This document shows, in pieces, positions 9,206 through 19,689 of a stretch of DNA of 41,141 nucleotides. The stretch comes from Obelidium mucronatum (Eukaryota > Chytridiomycota > Chytridiomycetes > Chytridiales > Chytriomycetaceae). The notes beneath the pieces were generated by a model, which worked only from the letters and a program-made list of their open reading frames with translations, was not told the origin of the DNA and ran no database searches. Made by a program: the position numbers and the translations under genes. Each line of letters opens with the position of its first letter. The stretch's first letter is position 1. The stretch lies in assembly GCA_025765595.1 (NCBI GenBank), contig JAIVFH010000241.1, positions 1-41,141 of the forward strand, in the 5' to 3' direction.

Positions 9206-12200
9206 ATGGCCAGCAACTTTTCAACAACGCCCTCCATTACAATCGCATTTGTGGGCCCATACAGCTGGTATAAATGCTTAGGTCCTTTGAATTTCGGTTG
9301 ATCGCTTCGCCTGCAGGTATCCTGGGCTTTCGTTCGATGGATCACTCGTTTCAGGAGGCTGGGATCAACTGGATAAAACCCAATACAAGGACTTTTACAG
9401 CTCTAACTTTGCGAATTACTTCTTTTGGTACGATTTCGGAGCTTCTGTAAGTTCTTTGTCAAAAAGATCTGGTTCTGCTTTAACGTACTTTGGAACTGAA
9501 GCTTGCAGTCTCTGACTTGAACAACAACTGGAACAACATTCTACCTGGTGTAACAATTAATATCAAGAGATTTAATAACTATGATCCGCGCCAAGTCTCT
9601 GAAGAAATGTCACACAATTCTGCAGATAGCGGTGGATTCGCAACAAAGACGGTCCAGGCTATTTACGAAGATCATCCAGGTTACTCTTCAGCTAAAATCA
9701 TAAAAAAATCTCACTAAGCATGTTTATTTTACTTTATTCAATGGTTTTAGATGTAATTGCTATTTTTGGCGATTATCTTGTAAACACAGCCATGTATACC
9801 GCAGCTGTTTCTACCCACTACAAAATCCCATATATAAACCCAGCAGCTTGGTCTTATCCTCTCTTAGATCGTAACAAGTATGGCTATGCAATTCAAATGG
9901 ATACAAGTACAGTGACTTCAAATTGCTCTTTTGTACTGTTTTTCTCTTCTAATTAATTCTGCCATTGAAGTGTTTGGAATGGGCCAAGGTCTTTTCTTGC
10001 TGCTCAAAGAATGGAATGTGAAACGAGTTGCAATCATGTATCCCGCTCACGTGAATTCTTGGGCATCTGTGACACAGGAAATAATCAGAGTGTTTCAGAC
10101 AGAAGGAATATCTATATTGGCTGTGATTGATATGGATATTGGAGAAACCAAAAGTGGTATTGAATACATTGCTCAGTCCTTGAAAAGAGTTGATGCAAGG
10201 TAGATTCTCTTTATCTTCTCTTTCATTATTTAACGGACAAAACCATCAAAAAAAGATACATCATTGCCATGAGTGATTTTGCTCAAGTTGGTCATGTTTA
10301 TTACAGCCTTGCAATGTTGAATGCATCTGTTGGAAATGACTATGTTTGGCTTGGTATGAATGTTCCTGTTCTCAACTCCAATGCCACTGTGGATAATGAT
10401 CCAGAGTATTACAAGATGGGAAGGGGTTTTGTTGCAATTAATGGATACAATAATCCAAATGACTTTATGGCAGATCATAATGCAAGAGTTCTGGAAATGG
10501 CAAACAACATCACAGTGCCGTTGGGGTATTGTTGGATTTCTAAAAGTTGATGTTTGATTTAATCAAATTTTGTGAGCAGTGTGGTTGTCGATGATGCTGG
10601 TGCCTGGTATGATAATCTGTACCCTTCATACGACTGCATAATGTTGCTTGCTTATGCTTTCAATAATGTGAGGGATGCCAATTTCATGTTGGATTTGTGT
10701 TTGATATCATTTTTAGCTAGTTCAGGGCATTGATAATGGATTACATCTCTTGCAAACAAGAAAACTCAGCCCTTTAATGAATTCTACACTGTTCATGAAT
10801 ACTGGTTATCGTGGTTCTGATGGAGATCCTCTTTTGATTTCTGAGCAAGGAGATTTACGCTCAACTTATAACTTCTATTCATTGATTGGAAACAGTCCAG
10901 CAACTGATGCAATTAACTTTGGAGGGACTGATATGTCACTTACCAAATTTAGCTATCTGGAAACTCCGCCTTTGTTTTTTGATGGTTGGTTTGTGAATAT
11001 TGCAAAATGTTGGCAAAATGTCTTCACTAAAAGCAAATAGGTACATCTACTCCACCTCATGATGGATCCAAGACACTTACCGAGCTTCTAAACTCTGTTT
11101 CAAGTCCATTTGGGGAAATTTTAATTACATTGATTGTCATTGGCTGGCTTTCCTGTACTGCTCTTGGAATCATATCTCTGCTCTATAGAAATGTTAAAAT
11201 CATAAAAAAGGGATCAACTGTATTCACATTAATCCAGCTTCTTGGGTCTATTCTAATTTTTGTTGGTGAATTGTCATATCTGGGAAGAGTTACAGTGTCT
11301 GCATGTACTCTTAGAGTTTGGATGTTCATCCTGGGCTTGACTCTATCAACAAGCTCTTTTGTCCTTAAGAATATGAGAGTCTACCTCATTTTTAATGCCA
11401 AAAAGAATCTTCCAAAGTATATAGTCAAGGATGGCATTTATCTAACCGCCGTTATATGTCTTGCATCACTTGCTACAGCTGTTTTGGCAGCCTGGACCAT
11501 GATCTCAATTCCAACTGTCACTTTGATCCAAGTGTCAAGTGACAAGTTTACATATGCATGTGCCATGAAAAACAAAAACAGTTGGCCAGAACATCTATTA
11601 TGGGTGTTTATGTCCGTATTAGTATCAGCACAAGGATTACTAGGGTTTGCAACCTTGAATGTGGGAGCCGCCTACAACCAATCAAGTAGCCTATATACTC
11701 TTGCATTTCTGATTGCCCTGTGTGGATTGCTGTTATTTGGGCCAAATGAAGATGCCCTCTTTCACAGCATATTGTCTCAGACTCAAGCCATTTGTGTCTG
11801 GGTTTTAGCAATCATACAAGTGACTGTTGAATTTGCTCCCAAGTTTATTAATTTGTGGAATGAAAGAAAAGTTCATCTGAACACTGGCTCAAACCTACAG
11901 TCTCCCAGTCAAACTCTGTCAAGAGCAACTGCCCCACAAAAAATTTATGTTCAACCAATTGCCAAATTAGAGAGATTCACAGGAACTTTAACAGTTAAAA
12001 ACAAGAAATCCATCTTCTGGAATAAGTGGATCAAAGCAACTCTTGTCCTATACCAACTTCATCAGAGCATTCATTTGACTTTCCTGCCACTTTCAAAAGA
12101 AAATGCGTTTGCTATAAAACTTGAGAGCAACCTGTTTCATTGTTCCCTGGGGGAATTGGAAAATGAAGTTGTATTGGTCTGTCGAAATTCAAGACAATCT

Positions 12201-12263
12201 GTAAAAATAGTGTTTGACACAGTGGAAGGTCCAAAGTTATTCATTGGCTTATGTACTGAATAA
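9206..12263 (+). CDS. Class C G-protein-coupled receptor, GABA-B-like, nine exons
   Basis: Exons: 9206-9267, 9317-9446, 9502-9679, 9751-9906, 9971-10199, 10256-10525, 10580-10667, 10726-10984, 11041-12263. All eight introns are GT-AG, 49-71 bp, and joining them gives a stop-free 864-residue frame. Residues ~10-460 look like the periplasmic-binding-protein-type ligand domain (ITIAFVGPYS, LAVSDLNNN, VTINIKRF, IFGDY, IPYINP, VKRVAIMYP, YIIAMSDFA). Residues ~484-727 hold seven helices of the 7TM_3 type, followed by a ~135-residue cytoplasmic tail. No clear signal peptide is visible; an in-frame upstream ATG at 9137 would add 23 non-hydrophobic residues. The stop overlaps an AATAAA (12260-12265). 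The ligand is unknown. The first exon is the least certain part. Confidence 0.8.
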
Positions 12264-12275
12264 AGTTTAAAAAAA

Positions 12276-13728
12276 TCCTTAACCCTGCTTGTGCAATAAT
12301 TGCCGCACCCAGCAACTCCAGTTCAGACCCTATTCAGGAAATGATTTAGAGTCCAACATGCCTGAGGGTCCAAATTGGAGCAGTTCCAAATCAGGCACCA
12401 ATTAGAATAGTTAACTGGCCAATTGGGACTCTAAGCTGCCTCCTAATGCAGTCTTAACCGCTTTCCATTAGGAATAAACGTCTTCTTTGTCTGATTTGAG
12501 CTTACTTCATGATTAATCCACAAGGTTGTTCCAAACTCACAAGATCTATTAACAATTTCCCACAAGATGTTTTGGGGCTCTGTTAAAACCTTGTTCAAAC
12601 CTTCAAGGACCACAGCCCTGGTTGCCATTGTGCTGGAGTTGTTTGGGATTGCAAGTGTGCCATGGAAGTCAAAGATGGACCTCTTGAAGGATTACCTGCA
12701 GTTGAAGTAGAGAAGGGGCTAATGTGTTGGAAGGTGCAAATGGGAGGAAATGTCCTCCACCAGAAAAGGGAAGAACATGCGGAGAAGTGTTCCTGTGCAC
12801 AACAGCCCTGGGTCTGAGCAGCACGTGCGCAATTTGGGGTCCAATTTGGGCCCTATTTGGTGTCCAATTTGGACTCCTAATTGGATCTGAATCTGACTGA
12901 GAGCAATTTGGAGCCAATAGGAATTCCAATTGAAAAAACGCATTTTTTCATAGCTCCTAATCAGATTTTTGGCTCCTAAGAGGAGCGCTACTAGCGTTTT
13001 TTACTCCCAAAAGCAAACCAATTGGACCCATTAGGAGCAATTAGGAGCCCTGATGGGGAGTTTTCCACCAATTAGGACCCTTCACACCAGTGAACATAAA
13101 GCAACCAAGAACATTTATTTACAGCAACTTAGCTGCAGAAATCTCTTCCCTTGCAATTGAAACTTTCAACTTAAAATAATTATCAAATGAAAATTTTTCT
13201 CAAATCTGCACTTGTACATATTTCCATCCCCAATAAAATTTCATGGCAAATTTTTTTCCCTTCATCAATTTTGTCTTCTCCAATAATTGTTCAATGCTAC
13301 TGCCATTTCTTAACTGCACTATGTCAACTTATATAAATTCTTGATTGCATGCAAACATAGCTACTAACTTTGTAGTGAATAAATTCATGATTGTGAAATC
13401 TGAAGCAATTGCAGGTAGCTCAGTCCAACAGAAAATAATTAAAATATGTGCGACACAAGTTTGTATTACATCATTCATTAAACCCATTGAGAGGACTGGG
13501 CACCAACTTTTTCAATTTGAGTGAAAATTTTCAAGCAAAATTTCAGCATGAAGGCTCAGAAAATTTTTCTGATGGCTTCAAACCCCACCAGACGCACAAA
13601 GTTTTTGAGATTTGGAGTCACAAAAGGGATCCTATTCGGACCCCTCACCGCTTTTGACTAGCATTAGCTGTACATCCAATTGGAAGTGCATTCGGAGCGC
13701 AGTTAGGCCTAACGGACATAGTCCAATT
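12276..13728. repeat. AATTGG-rich dispersed repeat family, non-coding
   Basis: No convincing gene. The stretch is dense in short sentences such as CAATTTGGACTCCTAATTGG and AGGAGC, especially 12340-13080, followed by an AT-rich part (13080-13450) and a conserved block (13448-13720). Inverted homologues occur at 19190-19625 (matches the 13448-13720 block), 31690-31840 (matches 13270-13400) and 34640-34740 (matches 13170-13260). These shared blocks define one dispersed element family of unknown class. A direct copy lies at 35706-37168 within the large duplication. Confidence 0.6.
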
Positions 13729-13867
13729 CAGACTCCGATTTGGATGCAAATAGGGCCCTAGTAATTGGGAGTGCCACTTGCTAAAGTAAGTGGTGCAATT
13801 CAGACTCCGATTTGGATGCAAATAGGGCCCTAGTAATTGGGAGTGCCACTTGCTAAAGTACGTGGTG
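13729..13867 (+). repeat. 72-bp direct repeat, two units
   Basis: Units 13729-13800 and 13801-13867 are nearly identical (CAGACTCCGATTTGG... to ...GCTAAAGTAAGTGGTGC), period 72 bp. The same pair occurs in the second large copy at about 37168-37306. Confidence 0.85.
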
Positions 13868-14269
13868 CACAATACTTCAGCCTTGTTGCTTCTGCGAAAG
13901 TAAGCTTGTGTGCGAGCGACGTCCACCACCCCTTTCCCTGAGAGTCATATAAGTTATGAGCCCAAACTGCTTGGCTTAAATTCTGATGTGCTGTATAAGT
14001 GAGCAGGCTGTTTGGCTTCTCTTTGTTGGCTAGATCAAAGTGTTTGATAGTTTGATGCCTCAAAGTCTCAGGTGTTGCAGATGCAGTTATCACTGAGGCT
14101 GATGATGCTGTGTGTTGCCTTGAGAGATCTGTGATTGCAATGTCAAAGTTGCCACCAAGTGGGCAACTGTACTTGGACCTGAATTGGATTAAGAGTGATT
14201 TGGAGCCTATTGGGGCCTAATTGGTCTGAACTGCATCTGAATCATCTTTTGCGCGACAATCCAAGGGCT

Positions 14270-15090
14270 CGCAGATCTTATCTAACTGTGTAAACTTTTG
14301 GTAGAATGCTTTCCACTGTTTAATCATCTCAGCCTGGTCCAGGCAAATGTTGCATACCAATGTGACTGGCAAATTCGCTGAAGGATTCTATTATAACGGT
14401 CAGGTGTACCATTATTTTCTAATTGTCATGGATGATTTCTCGCGTTTCTCCTTCTGAAGGTTACTTCCACGCAAGTCACATGCCTTAGCCAAACTACTGG
14501 TTGTGATGGCTTTAATTGAACAGACTGTGCACCAACAATTGCTTCATCTGCTAAGTTAGAGGGATAACGGTTGAAACCATTGTGGTGGATTACCCACACA
14601 TGGATGCAGTGGCTGAGCGGACTATTGATCATGTGAAGAGTGTGTCTTAGACAATTCATATTCATGCGTTGTTCTCCAAAGAGCTCTGCCATTGCCGATA
14701 ACAATTTACCTAATTTATGGTCAAACCAGCACAATGGTACGTTAAGTCTGTTCTTATGCTATAATGGCATAAAACCTGAAATTACTGAGTCTTTGGGTGT
14801 AAGGTTCCTGTGCCTGCCTTCAAGAAGGGAAAGAAAGGAGAATTGTCAGCAGATGTAGCTATGAAGATTGGATATCACTCTCTGTCAATTATACAGCATC
14901 AACAATCATGGAATGCTGAGTTTTGACAGATTTCAAGTACGTTTATGGAAACGGATTTTCCAAAGACAAAGTCTAAGACCAGACGTTCCAAAGACAAGAG
15001 TACTGAGTTGCAATTCCTGAAGGGGGCCCAGGAAGTCCTTATTGCAGAAGGAGAAAGGGATTTTCACTCAGAGCTAGACAATATGTTATA
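14270..15090 (+). pseudogene. Ty1/copia-type retrotransposon integrase remnant
   Basis: Scattered, frame-broken pieces of a copia polyprotein on the plus strand. Around 14408-14450 the frame reads YHYFLIVMDDFSRFS, the integrase-core signature. Around 14604-14650 it reads DAVAERTID, equivalent to the conserved GVAER motif. Around 14758-14850 it reads YNGIKPEITE...SRRERKE, the usual continuation before the C-terminal part. Stops and frame changes separate the blocks, and no long terminal repeats or reverse transcriptase were recognised. The region is carried along in the large duplication (37709-38529). Confidence 0.6.
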
Positions 15091-15286
15091 AGCCCAAGCA
15101 GTTAAGTTAATCTGCACAAGTGAAAATTATTAGAAGTTGCCCTGCCTAAAGAGAGATTCTGATAGCATGCAATAGCTACAGCGTCCAGGCAGTAAGTCAA
15201 ACAACAAATACAGCAAAGAAACCATCAAGCATTGTTTAATAGTGTCTATAGCATCAAATGGGCAGAAGATGAGTGATGGAAAATGG

Positions 15287-15450
15287 GTGGGGGTAGTTGC
15301 GCAAGGGATTGCAATCCGCTAACAGGCCGCTTAGCAGGCTGCTTGCAACCTGTGGGCAAGCCACGTGCGAGCCTCTAACCAGTGGAAAGGTTCACAGGCC
15401 GCAGGCCAGTTGACAGCCAGTGGAGAGCCACTTGTAAGCTAGTGATTTTT
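15287..15450 (+). repeat. Transposon terminus, left (L) type, isolated
   Basis: GC-rich subterminal sequence with recurring CCGCTAAC, GGCCGC and CCAGT(G/T) words. It parallels the left end of the KDZ element at 23159-23335: CCGCTAAC.GG.CCGCTTAGCAGGC.GC, CCTGTGGGC, CTAACCAGTGGAAAG, TTCACAGGCCGCA.GCCAGTTGACAGCCAGTG. It reads inward to the right. A partner right end with a matching target duplication was not found (flank GAAAATGG). Copied at about 38726-38889. Confidence 0.65.
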
Positions 15451-15621
15451 ATTCAATAAAACATGATAGATTATATGTATTTAGGTAAAAAATATAAAAA
15501 CAGAAAAAAAAAAAATTCAAAAAGATTCAAGATATTTGTTCCTGAGCATGTTTCCTTCGAAATTCACACAGAAACAGACGCCAGTAGAATTTTGCTTGAA
15601 GAGTGGGACTTGCTCTGTGCA

Positions 15622-15880
15622 CAATTGGGAATGCGGGCCGTACCTCGCAAGTGGCTATACCGGTTGCATCACAAGCCGCTCACGGGCTGCTTGCAACCTG
15701 CTGACAAGCTGCTAGCGGGCCGCTTGCAACCTGTGCCACGGCCTGTTGGCCACTGGTTCACAGGCCGCGACCCCCCAACCATCACTAAACTCAATAGTCA
15801 CAAAAATTGTATCAAAGAAGGAAGACAGCTGTTTATTATCAATAAATAATTAAATAAGTAAATAAGTACACATTGCTTAA
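15622..15880 (-). repeat. Transposon terminus, right (R) type, inverted
   Basis: Reverse complement of the right end of the KDZ element (29300-29598). It begins CAATTGGGAATGCGGGCC and continues with the same order of GCTCACGGGC, TTGCAACCTG, GCTAGCGGGCCG and CCACGGCCTGTTGGC. Both then share the AT-rich tail CAGCTGTTTATTATxAATAAATAATTAAATAA. It marks the end of a related element that extends rightward; about 3 kb away lies a remnant of that element's dioxygenase gene (18677-19160). Copied at about 39061-39303 with a 16-bp deletion. Confidence 0.65.
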
Positions 15881-15973
15881 ACCAGGAGAGCACGCGAATA
15901 TCAATTTATTTATTTTATTTTAAATAATATTTCTTTATAATTATTTTTGACAAGTGTTGATAAAGTTTATTAT

Positions 15974-16917
15974 TTACACAAGCCGTCCAATAATGTCAAA
16001 GGCAGGTTCCCTCCTCATCTTCACTTGAGTAATCTGACAAACGGCTCCAAAGATTTGATGGTGTTCCGATGGGCTTCCACGATACATTTTACACAAGATT
16101 TGGAAATCCTTCAACCGTCCATTCATAGATTCATGCCTTGACTGCATCAATGACAAGTTTCGGTTATACTTCTTGACAGCAACAGTGGCAGTCCGACCTT
16201 TGATTGGTATTAGGATGCGATCAGGCTCTCCCAAGTACCCACAATCCGCATCCACCTTTTCTCCTTGACGAAGCTTTGGCAAAAGGTTTGTCTGAACCAT
16301 TTTAATATCATTCACCGCATGGTACGCCACCAGACACATGGACAAATTTAGAGACACCAATTGCACTAGCAACTTGATAGCGAAGGCCAGCATGCTTGAA
16401 CTTATGACTAAAAAGCCCTTTGTTGAATGGTCGGGTCTCCTGAATAAGAACGTCAATGCCGTCAACGTAGCACGATGGAACCATGCTGTTCCAACCTTCA
16501 AATCTATCCTCAAAATGAATCTAAGAAAATATTCTTTCAAATATGGATACACCCAAACATCACAGCAAATAAAATAAAAGTTACCTCATTCATGCCATTG
16601 AAGATGCGAATCATTCACCATACTTTGTCCCTCCAGTTTGTCGGACTTGTTTTAAAGGTTGACGATGATGACAACTCTGTGTTGTATTCCTTGAGGAAAT
16701 TCAGACACCAGAGGAAGTGGACCTTAGTTAGCTTGTCAGCCAAGACTGGCTCTGCGACGATGAGCCAAAGGTCTACAGCTGATTGAATAGAAAGGCCAAA
16801 CTTAGCCACAAACCGCTGTTTCCAAACAAGCTTCTTGCGGTAGAAGGAATCTCCTGACAGATTGAGTAGCGGGGCAGCGCGAGAAACCATGAGGGTGAGT
16901 TGCTTGTTCCAGTCCAT
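15974..16917 (-). pseudogene. DDE transposase (DDE_Tnp_4/Harbinger-like), broken
   Basis: Minus-strand gene with a helical N-terminal domain (16917 downward; FGLSIQSAVDLW, VHFLWCLNFLKEY), intron 16584-16521 (GTAACT...TTCTTAG, 64 bp), then the catalytic half. First Asp lies in YVDGIDV, then KHAGLRYQV and HVSGGVPCGE; second Asp in KVDADCGY; catalytic Glu in RHESMNGRLKDFQIL. Lesions: an in-frame TGA at 16617-16615, where an Arg CGA would fit, and a small deletion causing a frameshift after GGVPCGE (about 16300-16312). Both lesions are also in the second copy (39397-40340), so they predate the duplication. It is transcribed divergently from the gene at 17525. Confidence 0.75.
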
Positions 16918-17524
16918 ATGAAAAGAGTTGTTTCATTTTTTGGAAGAAGTTTTTTGATAAGTGATTGCTCAGCATTTGTTAAGTCTGTAAATGAGTTAGG
17001 TCTGTAAATGAGTTTTCAGAGGCTTTCAGTGTCACGTGCCTGTCGGCATGACTTACAAGGCATGCGGGTGCTTCACGGCAAATTTACAAGACAATTTGGA
17101 GACACTGAAACACAATTTTGAGACACCGAAACACGATTCTGAGCCACCGAAAGTCAAATCTAAGCCACCCAGTTTCCAAATATATGCAAAACATGCGATT
17201 CCATTCAATTCAGCCAGCAAATCACCCAAACTCATCAAAATACTGAAGGTGCGCTATTCAGCCAATGTTTTTGCAACTGATATTATATTTTTTTTATTTT
17301 TTTTTTCACTCGATTCTGAAGAAAAAAACCACACAGTTGTGAACATCAGAATGGTGGAGGGGATTCTTTTCAGCTACAACAAATGGGTAAGGAATTGCAC
17401 TTTCATTTTAATGGAAGACACTCATTGAAGATTCATTTTGAATGCCATGCAAATTTTCATGGGCTTGTTGAAACAAGGGTATAAAACTTGAAGAAAAAAA
17501 AAACGAACATCCTCAAGTTCAGAA
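16918..17524. promoter_or_regulatory. 607-bp divergent spacer between transposase and partner gene
   Basis: No supported gene. It contains short direct phrases of the type GAGACACTGAAACACxATT (17099-17150, three imperfect units) and long T-runs near 17290. Likely the shared 5' region of the two transposon genes. The second copy (40341-40959) differs by many small indels. Confidence 0.4.
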
Positions 17525-18642
17525 ATGGCTGGCCAGAATCTTGGTGCTACCCACTGGACTGTCGACGACTCCAAGCGCTTGCTACCAATTGTCAAGAAGA
17601 ACCCTGGCATGAAAGGAGCAGGAGTTAAAGCCATGGACGGCTGGTTTGGGAAGTTCAGTGCTTCTTGCTTGAACTCCAAGTTGAAAGTCTGTCAAACTGC
17701 TCTTCAAAAGAATGCTGGTAAGTTCTTTATTGTTGTGTGAGTTAGGAGTTAGTTTCTTCCTGACATCTGTTCTATTTTAAGATTGGGAGCCAGGGACCGA
17801 GAAGCCACCACCTGACATTGCTGGACACCTGAGACAACAAGATGACAAATCTAATGACAACGACTATGAAGATGACTCAGATGTTGAAAACTTTGGGTCT
17901 TCTCTGCTTCAGGAAGTTAACGGTGCTGCCGCCAAGCCCCCACCTGCAAAGAAGCGTCGTCAGACTGCCCCAACTGTTCCAATCCCAGCCAGTCCAAAGT
18001 TTACTGGCGTCGATCCATTTCTGATTCAACGCGTCATGGGTGGCAAGAACTGGAAGAAATACTGTGCTCAAGAAATCCATGAGTACAATGCAAAGATGGG
18101 ATACGGACCTGCTCTGCCTACTGTGACGGCACCACCTCCTGCAACTCAAGTGCAATCATTGGTCTATTCGAAAGCAGGAGTCAAAGCAGCAAAGAACTTT
18201 CACTCCAACCTTCGTCTTCATGAGGTCGTTCGGTTCTATGATGCTGGATCAAAGCTGTGGAAGGTGATCGTGTTTTTGCGATACTACTTTTGTAATTTCA
18301 GTCTCACCTGATGGCAGAAAGCTGCTGTACAACATCACCGTCCAACATTCAGAGTCTTCTTTCTACGTTGACCCACGTGACAAGGGTGCTCAATTGGCTT
18401 CAACTCAAGCCATCATCGGGTATTTCGGAAATGATCCTGGAGCTGAAGAGTTTGTCTACGAAGTGAATCTGCCTGAAGCAGTTGACTTGAATGAGCTGGA
18501 ATCTCGTTTTATTCACACCCTTGTGAAGACGTGGGATGTTTGCAATGGTCATGAAGTAATGGTGAAGAAGAATGTAGCAGTTGCTCAAACCTACTTGGTA
18601 TCGGGACAGAAGTCGGAGCAGCGTCGTAGTACCCGGTCTTGA
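17525..18642 (+). CDS. Transposon partner protein, divergently paired with DDE transposase
   Basis: Exon 1 17525-17717, intron 17718-17781 (GTAAGT...TTTTAAG, 64 bp), exon 2 17782-18263, and a last coding block ~18302-18642. A basic N-terminus (VDDSKRLLPIV, MKGAGVKAMDGWFGKF) is followed by an acidic stretch, Pro-rich PPPAKKRRQ (possible nuclear signal) and a C-terminal domain (KLLYNITVQHS, EEFVYEVNLPEAVDLNELE). The frame across the second intron does not fit a simple GT-AG splice: exon 2 ends in phase 0, while the last block needs one extra base (VSPDGRKLL). There is thus a one-base lesion or a non-obvious site. Two-gene DDE elements of the PIF/Harbinger type carry such a DNA-binding partner; that role is inference. 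Confidence 0.55.
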
Positions 18643-18676
18643 TTTTAATTTTAATGAATGTTCATTGCTCTTTTCT

Positions 18677-19160
18677 TTATTTTAATGAGATTCGCATGAT
18701 CTCCAGTGCTTGCAAAACTGATTCCCGTATCTTCCGATTGCAATCTGTGGCATTGCGAGTAATGCTGAAGGTAACTCCCCGCTTCTCCACCACAGCACTT
18801 CCCACAAACCTGTCCTGGTTGCGCTTTACCGCCCAACTTGCTGTTCCCATTCCATCTGCCAGAATCAGCGAGATTCTCCGCTTTCTAGTATCTGCCTCCG
18901 CCGCCAACTCCGCTGCCTCCACAAATCGTCGCTCCCCTGAATGCCACATCCTGGTCCCACAACAATTGCCTCCCCATGCACCGCTGGGATCACCACCTTT
19001 CGATCCAGTAGGTACAGTGCTGGCCATACCGGTTCTGCGTCTTCCTCATCCATCACAACACTGAAGTTGATCCCGAAAGTTGAATTCTTGCAGTCCAGGT
19101 GGAACTTAGAGTCCCCGCTCTTTGAGCACGCAAGAAACAAGGACATGAAGATCCCAAAGA
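18677..19160 (-). pseudogene. Decayed copy of the TET/JBP-like dioxygenase gene
   Basis: Clearly homologous to 28800-29290 on the opposite strand (SKFHLDCKNSTFGINFSVV, then WPALYLLDRKVVIPA and HGEAIV; after the break MWHSGERRFVEAAELA and RKRRISLILADGMGTASWAVK). The HxD pair is kept. A ~22-bp deletion directly after HGEAIV removes the segment that contains the distal His, and it shifts the frame. The normal stop is also lost. The 5' exon is absent; homology ends at ~19160 where the AATTGG-type repeat begins. Confidence 0.75.
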
Positions 19161-19189
19161 CATTTACTATAGCAAGCACTATAGCGAGC

Positions 19190-19625
19190 GGCACTCCCAA
19201 TTTGGACCCTATTCGGACTCCTATTCGGAAAACAATTCGGAGTCCAACTAGGGCCCAATTCGGACACGAATCGGGGTCCAAATCAGACTGGGCTGTCCCT
19301 TAGGCCTAACGGCACTCCAAACGGACTCTAATTGAGCTCCAAATGCGCTTCCAATTGGATTTACAGCTCCTAACAGCTTTTTCAGCACATCGCTAATAGC
19401 GCGTTGATAGTCCTAGTTGGAAAGCTAATCAAAAGCGGCTAGGGGTCCTACTAGGATCCCCGTTAGGACTCCAAATCTCAAAAACTTGGTGAACATAGGG
19501 GGGTTTGAAGCCCATCAGAAAAATTTTCTGAGCCTTCATCCTACAAAATTTTCACTCAAATGGAAAAAGTTGTTGCCCAGTCACCTCAATGGGTTTAATG
19601 AATGACGTAATACAAACTTGTGTCT
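19190..19625 (-). repeat. AATTGG-rich repeat, inverted copy
   Basis: Reverse complement matches the block at 13448-13720: ACAAGTTTGTATTAC.TCATTCATTAAACCCATTGAG, TTTGAGTGAAAATTTT, GAAGGCTCAGAAAATTTTTCTGATGG, AAGTTTTTGAGATTTGGAGTC, CCTATTCGGAC-like words. No gene seen. Confidence 0.6.
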
Positions 19626-19689
19626 CACATATGTTACAAATCATTATTATTCCATTGTTATTTCTATTTGACTGAGCTACCTTTTGATT

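Larger units (their letters stand above)
11446..17706 (+). repeat. Visible part of the first copy of a large direct duplication
   Basis: 11446-17706 is repeated at 34876-41141 at about 98-99.8% identity, same orientation. The offset is 23,430 bp, changing by +9 (insertion in copy 2 near 35931) and -16 (deletion in copy 2 near 39224). Because copy 2 starts exactly where the intervening DNA ends, the arrangement is best described as a tandem duplication with a unit of 11446-34875. The copy includes TM4-7 of the receptor, the AATTGG repeat region, the copia remnant, two transposon termini, the DDE transposase and the start of its partner gene. Confidence 0.9.

Noticed and set aside
9120..9210. 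Fusion of the acetyltransferase and the receptor through a cryptic intron (GTGAAA...AACAG)
   Set aside because: The acetyltransferase ends at a natural length and tail, and the donor is poor. Kept only as a remote possibility.
13729..13867. 72-bp repeat pair as LTRs or a CRISPR-like array
   Set aside because: Only two adjacent units with no spacer and no element between them; an ordinary tandem duplication.
15463..15849. 128-residue ORF across the two transposon termini
   Set aside because: It translates GC-rich terminal repeats and AT-rich spacer; the matching ORF in copy 2 changes its C-terminus because of the 16-bp deletion.
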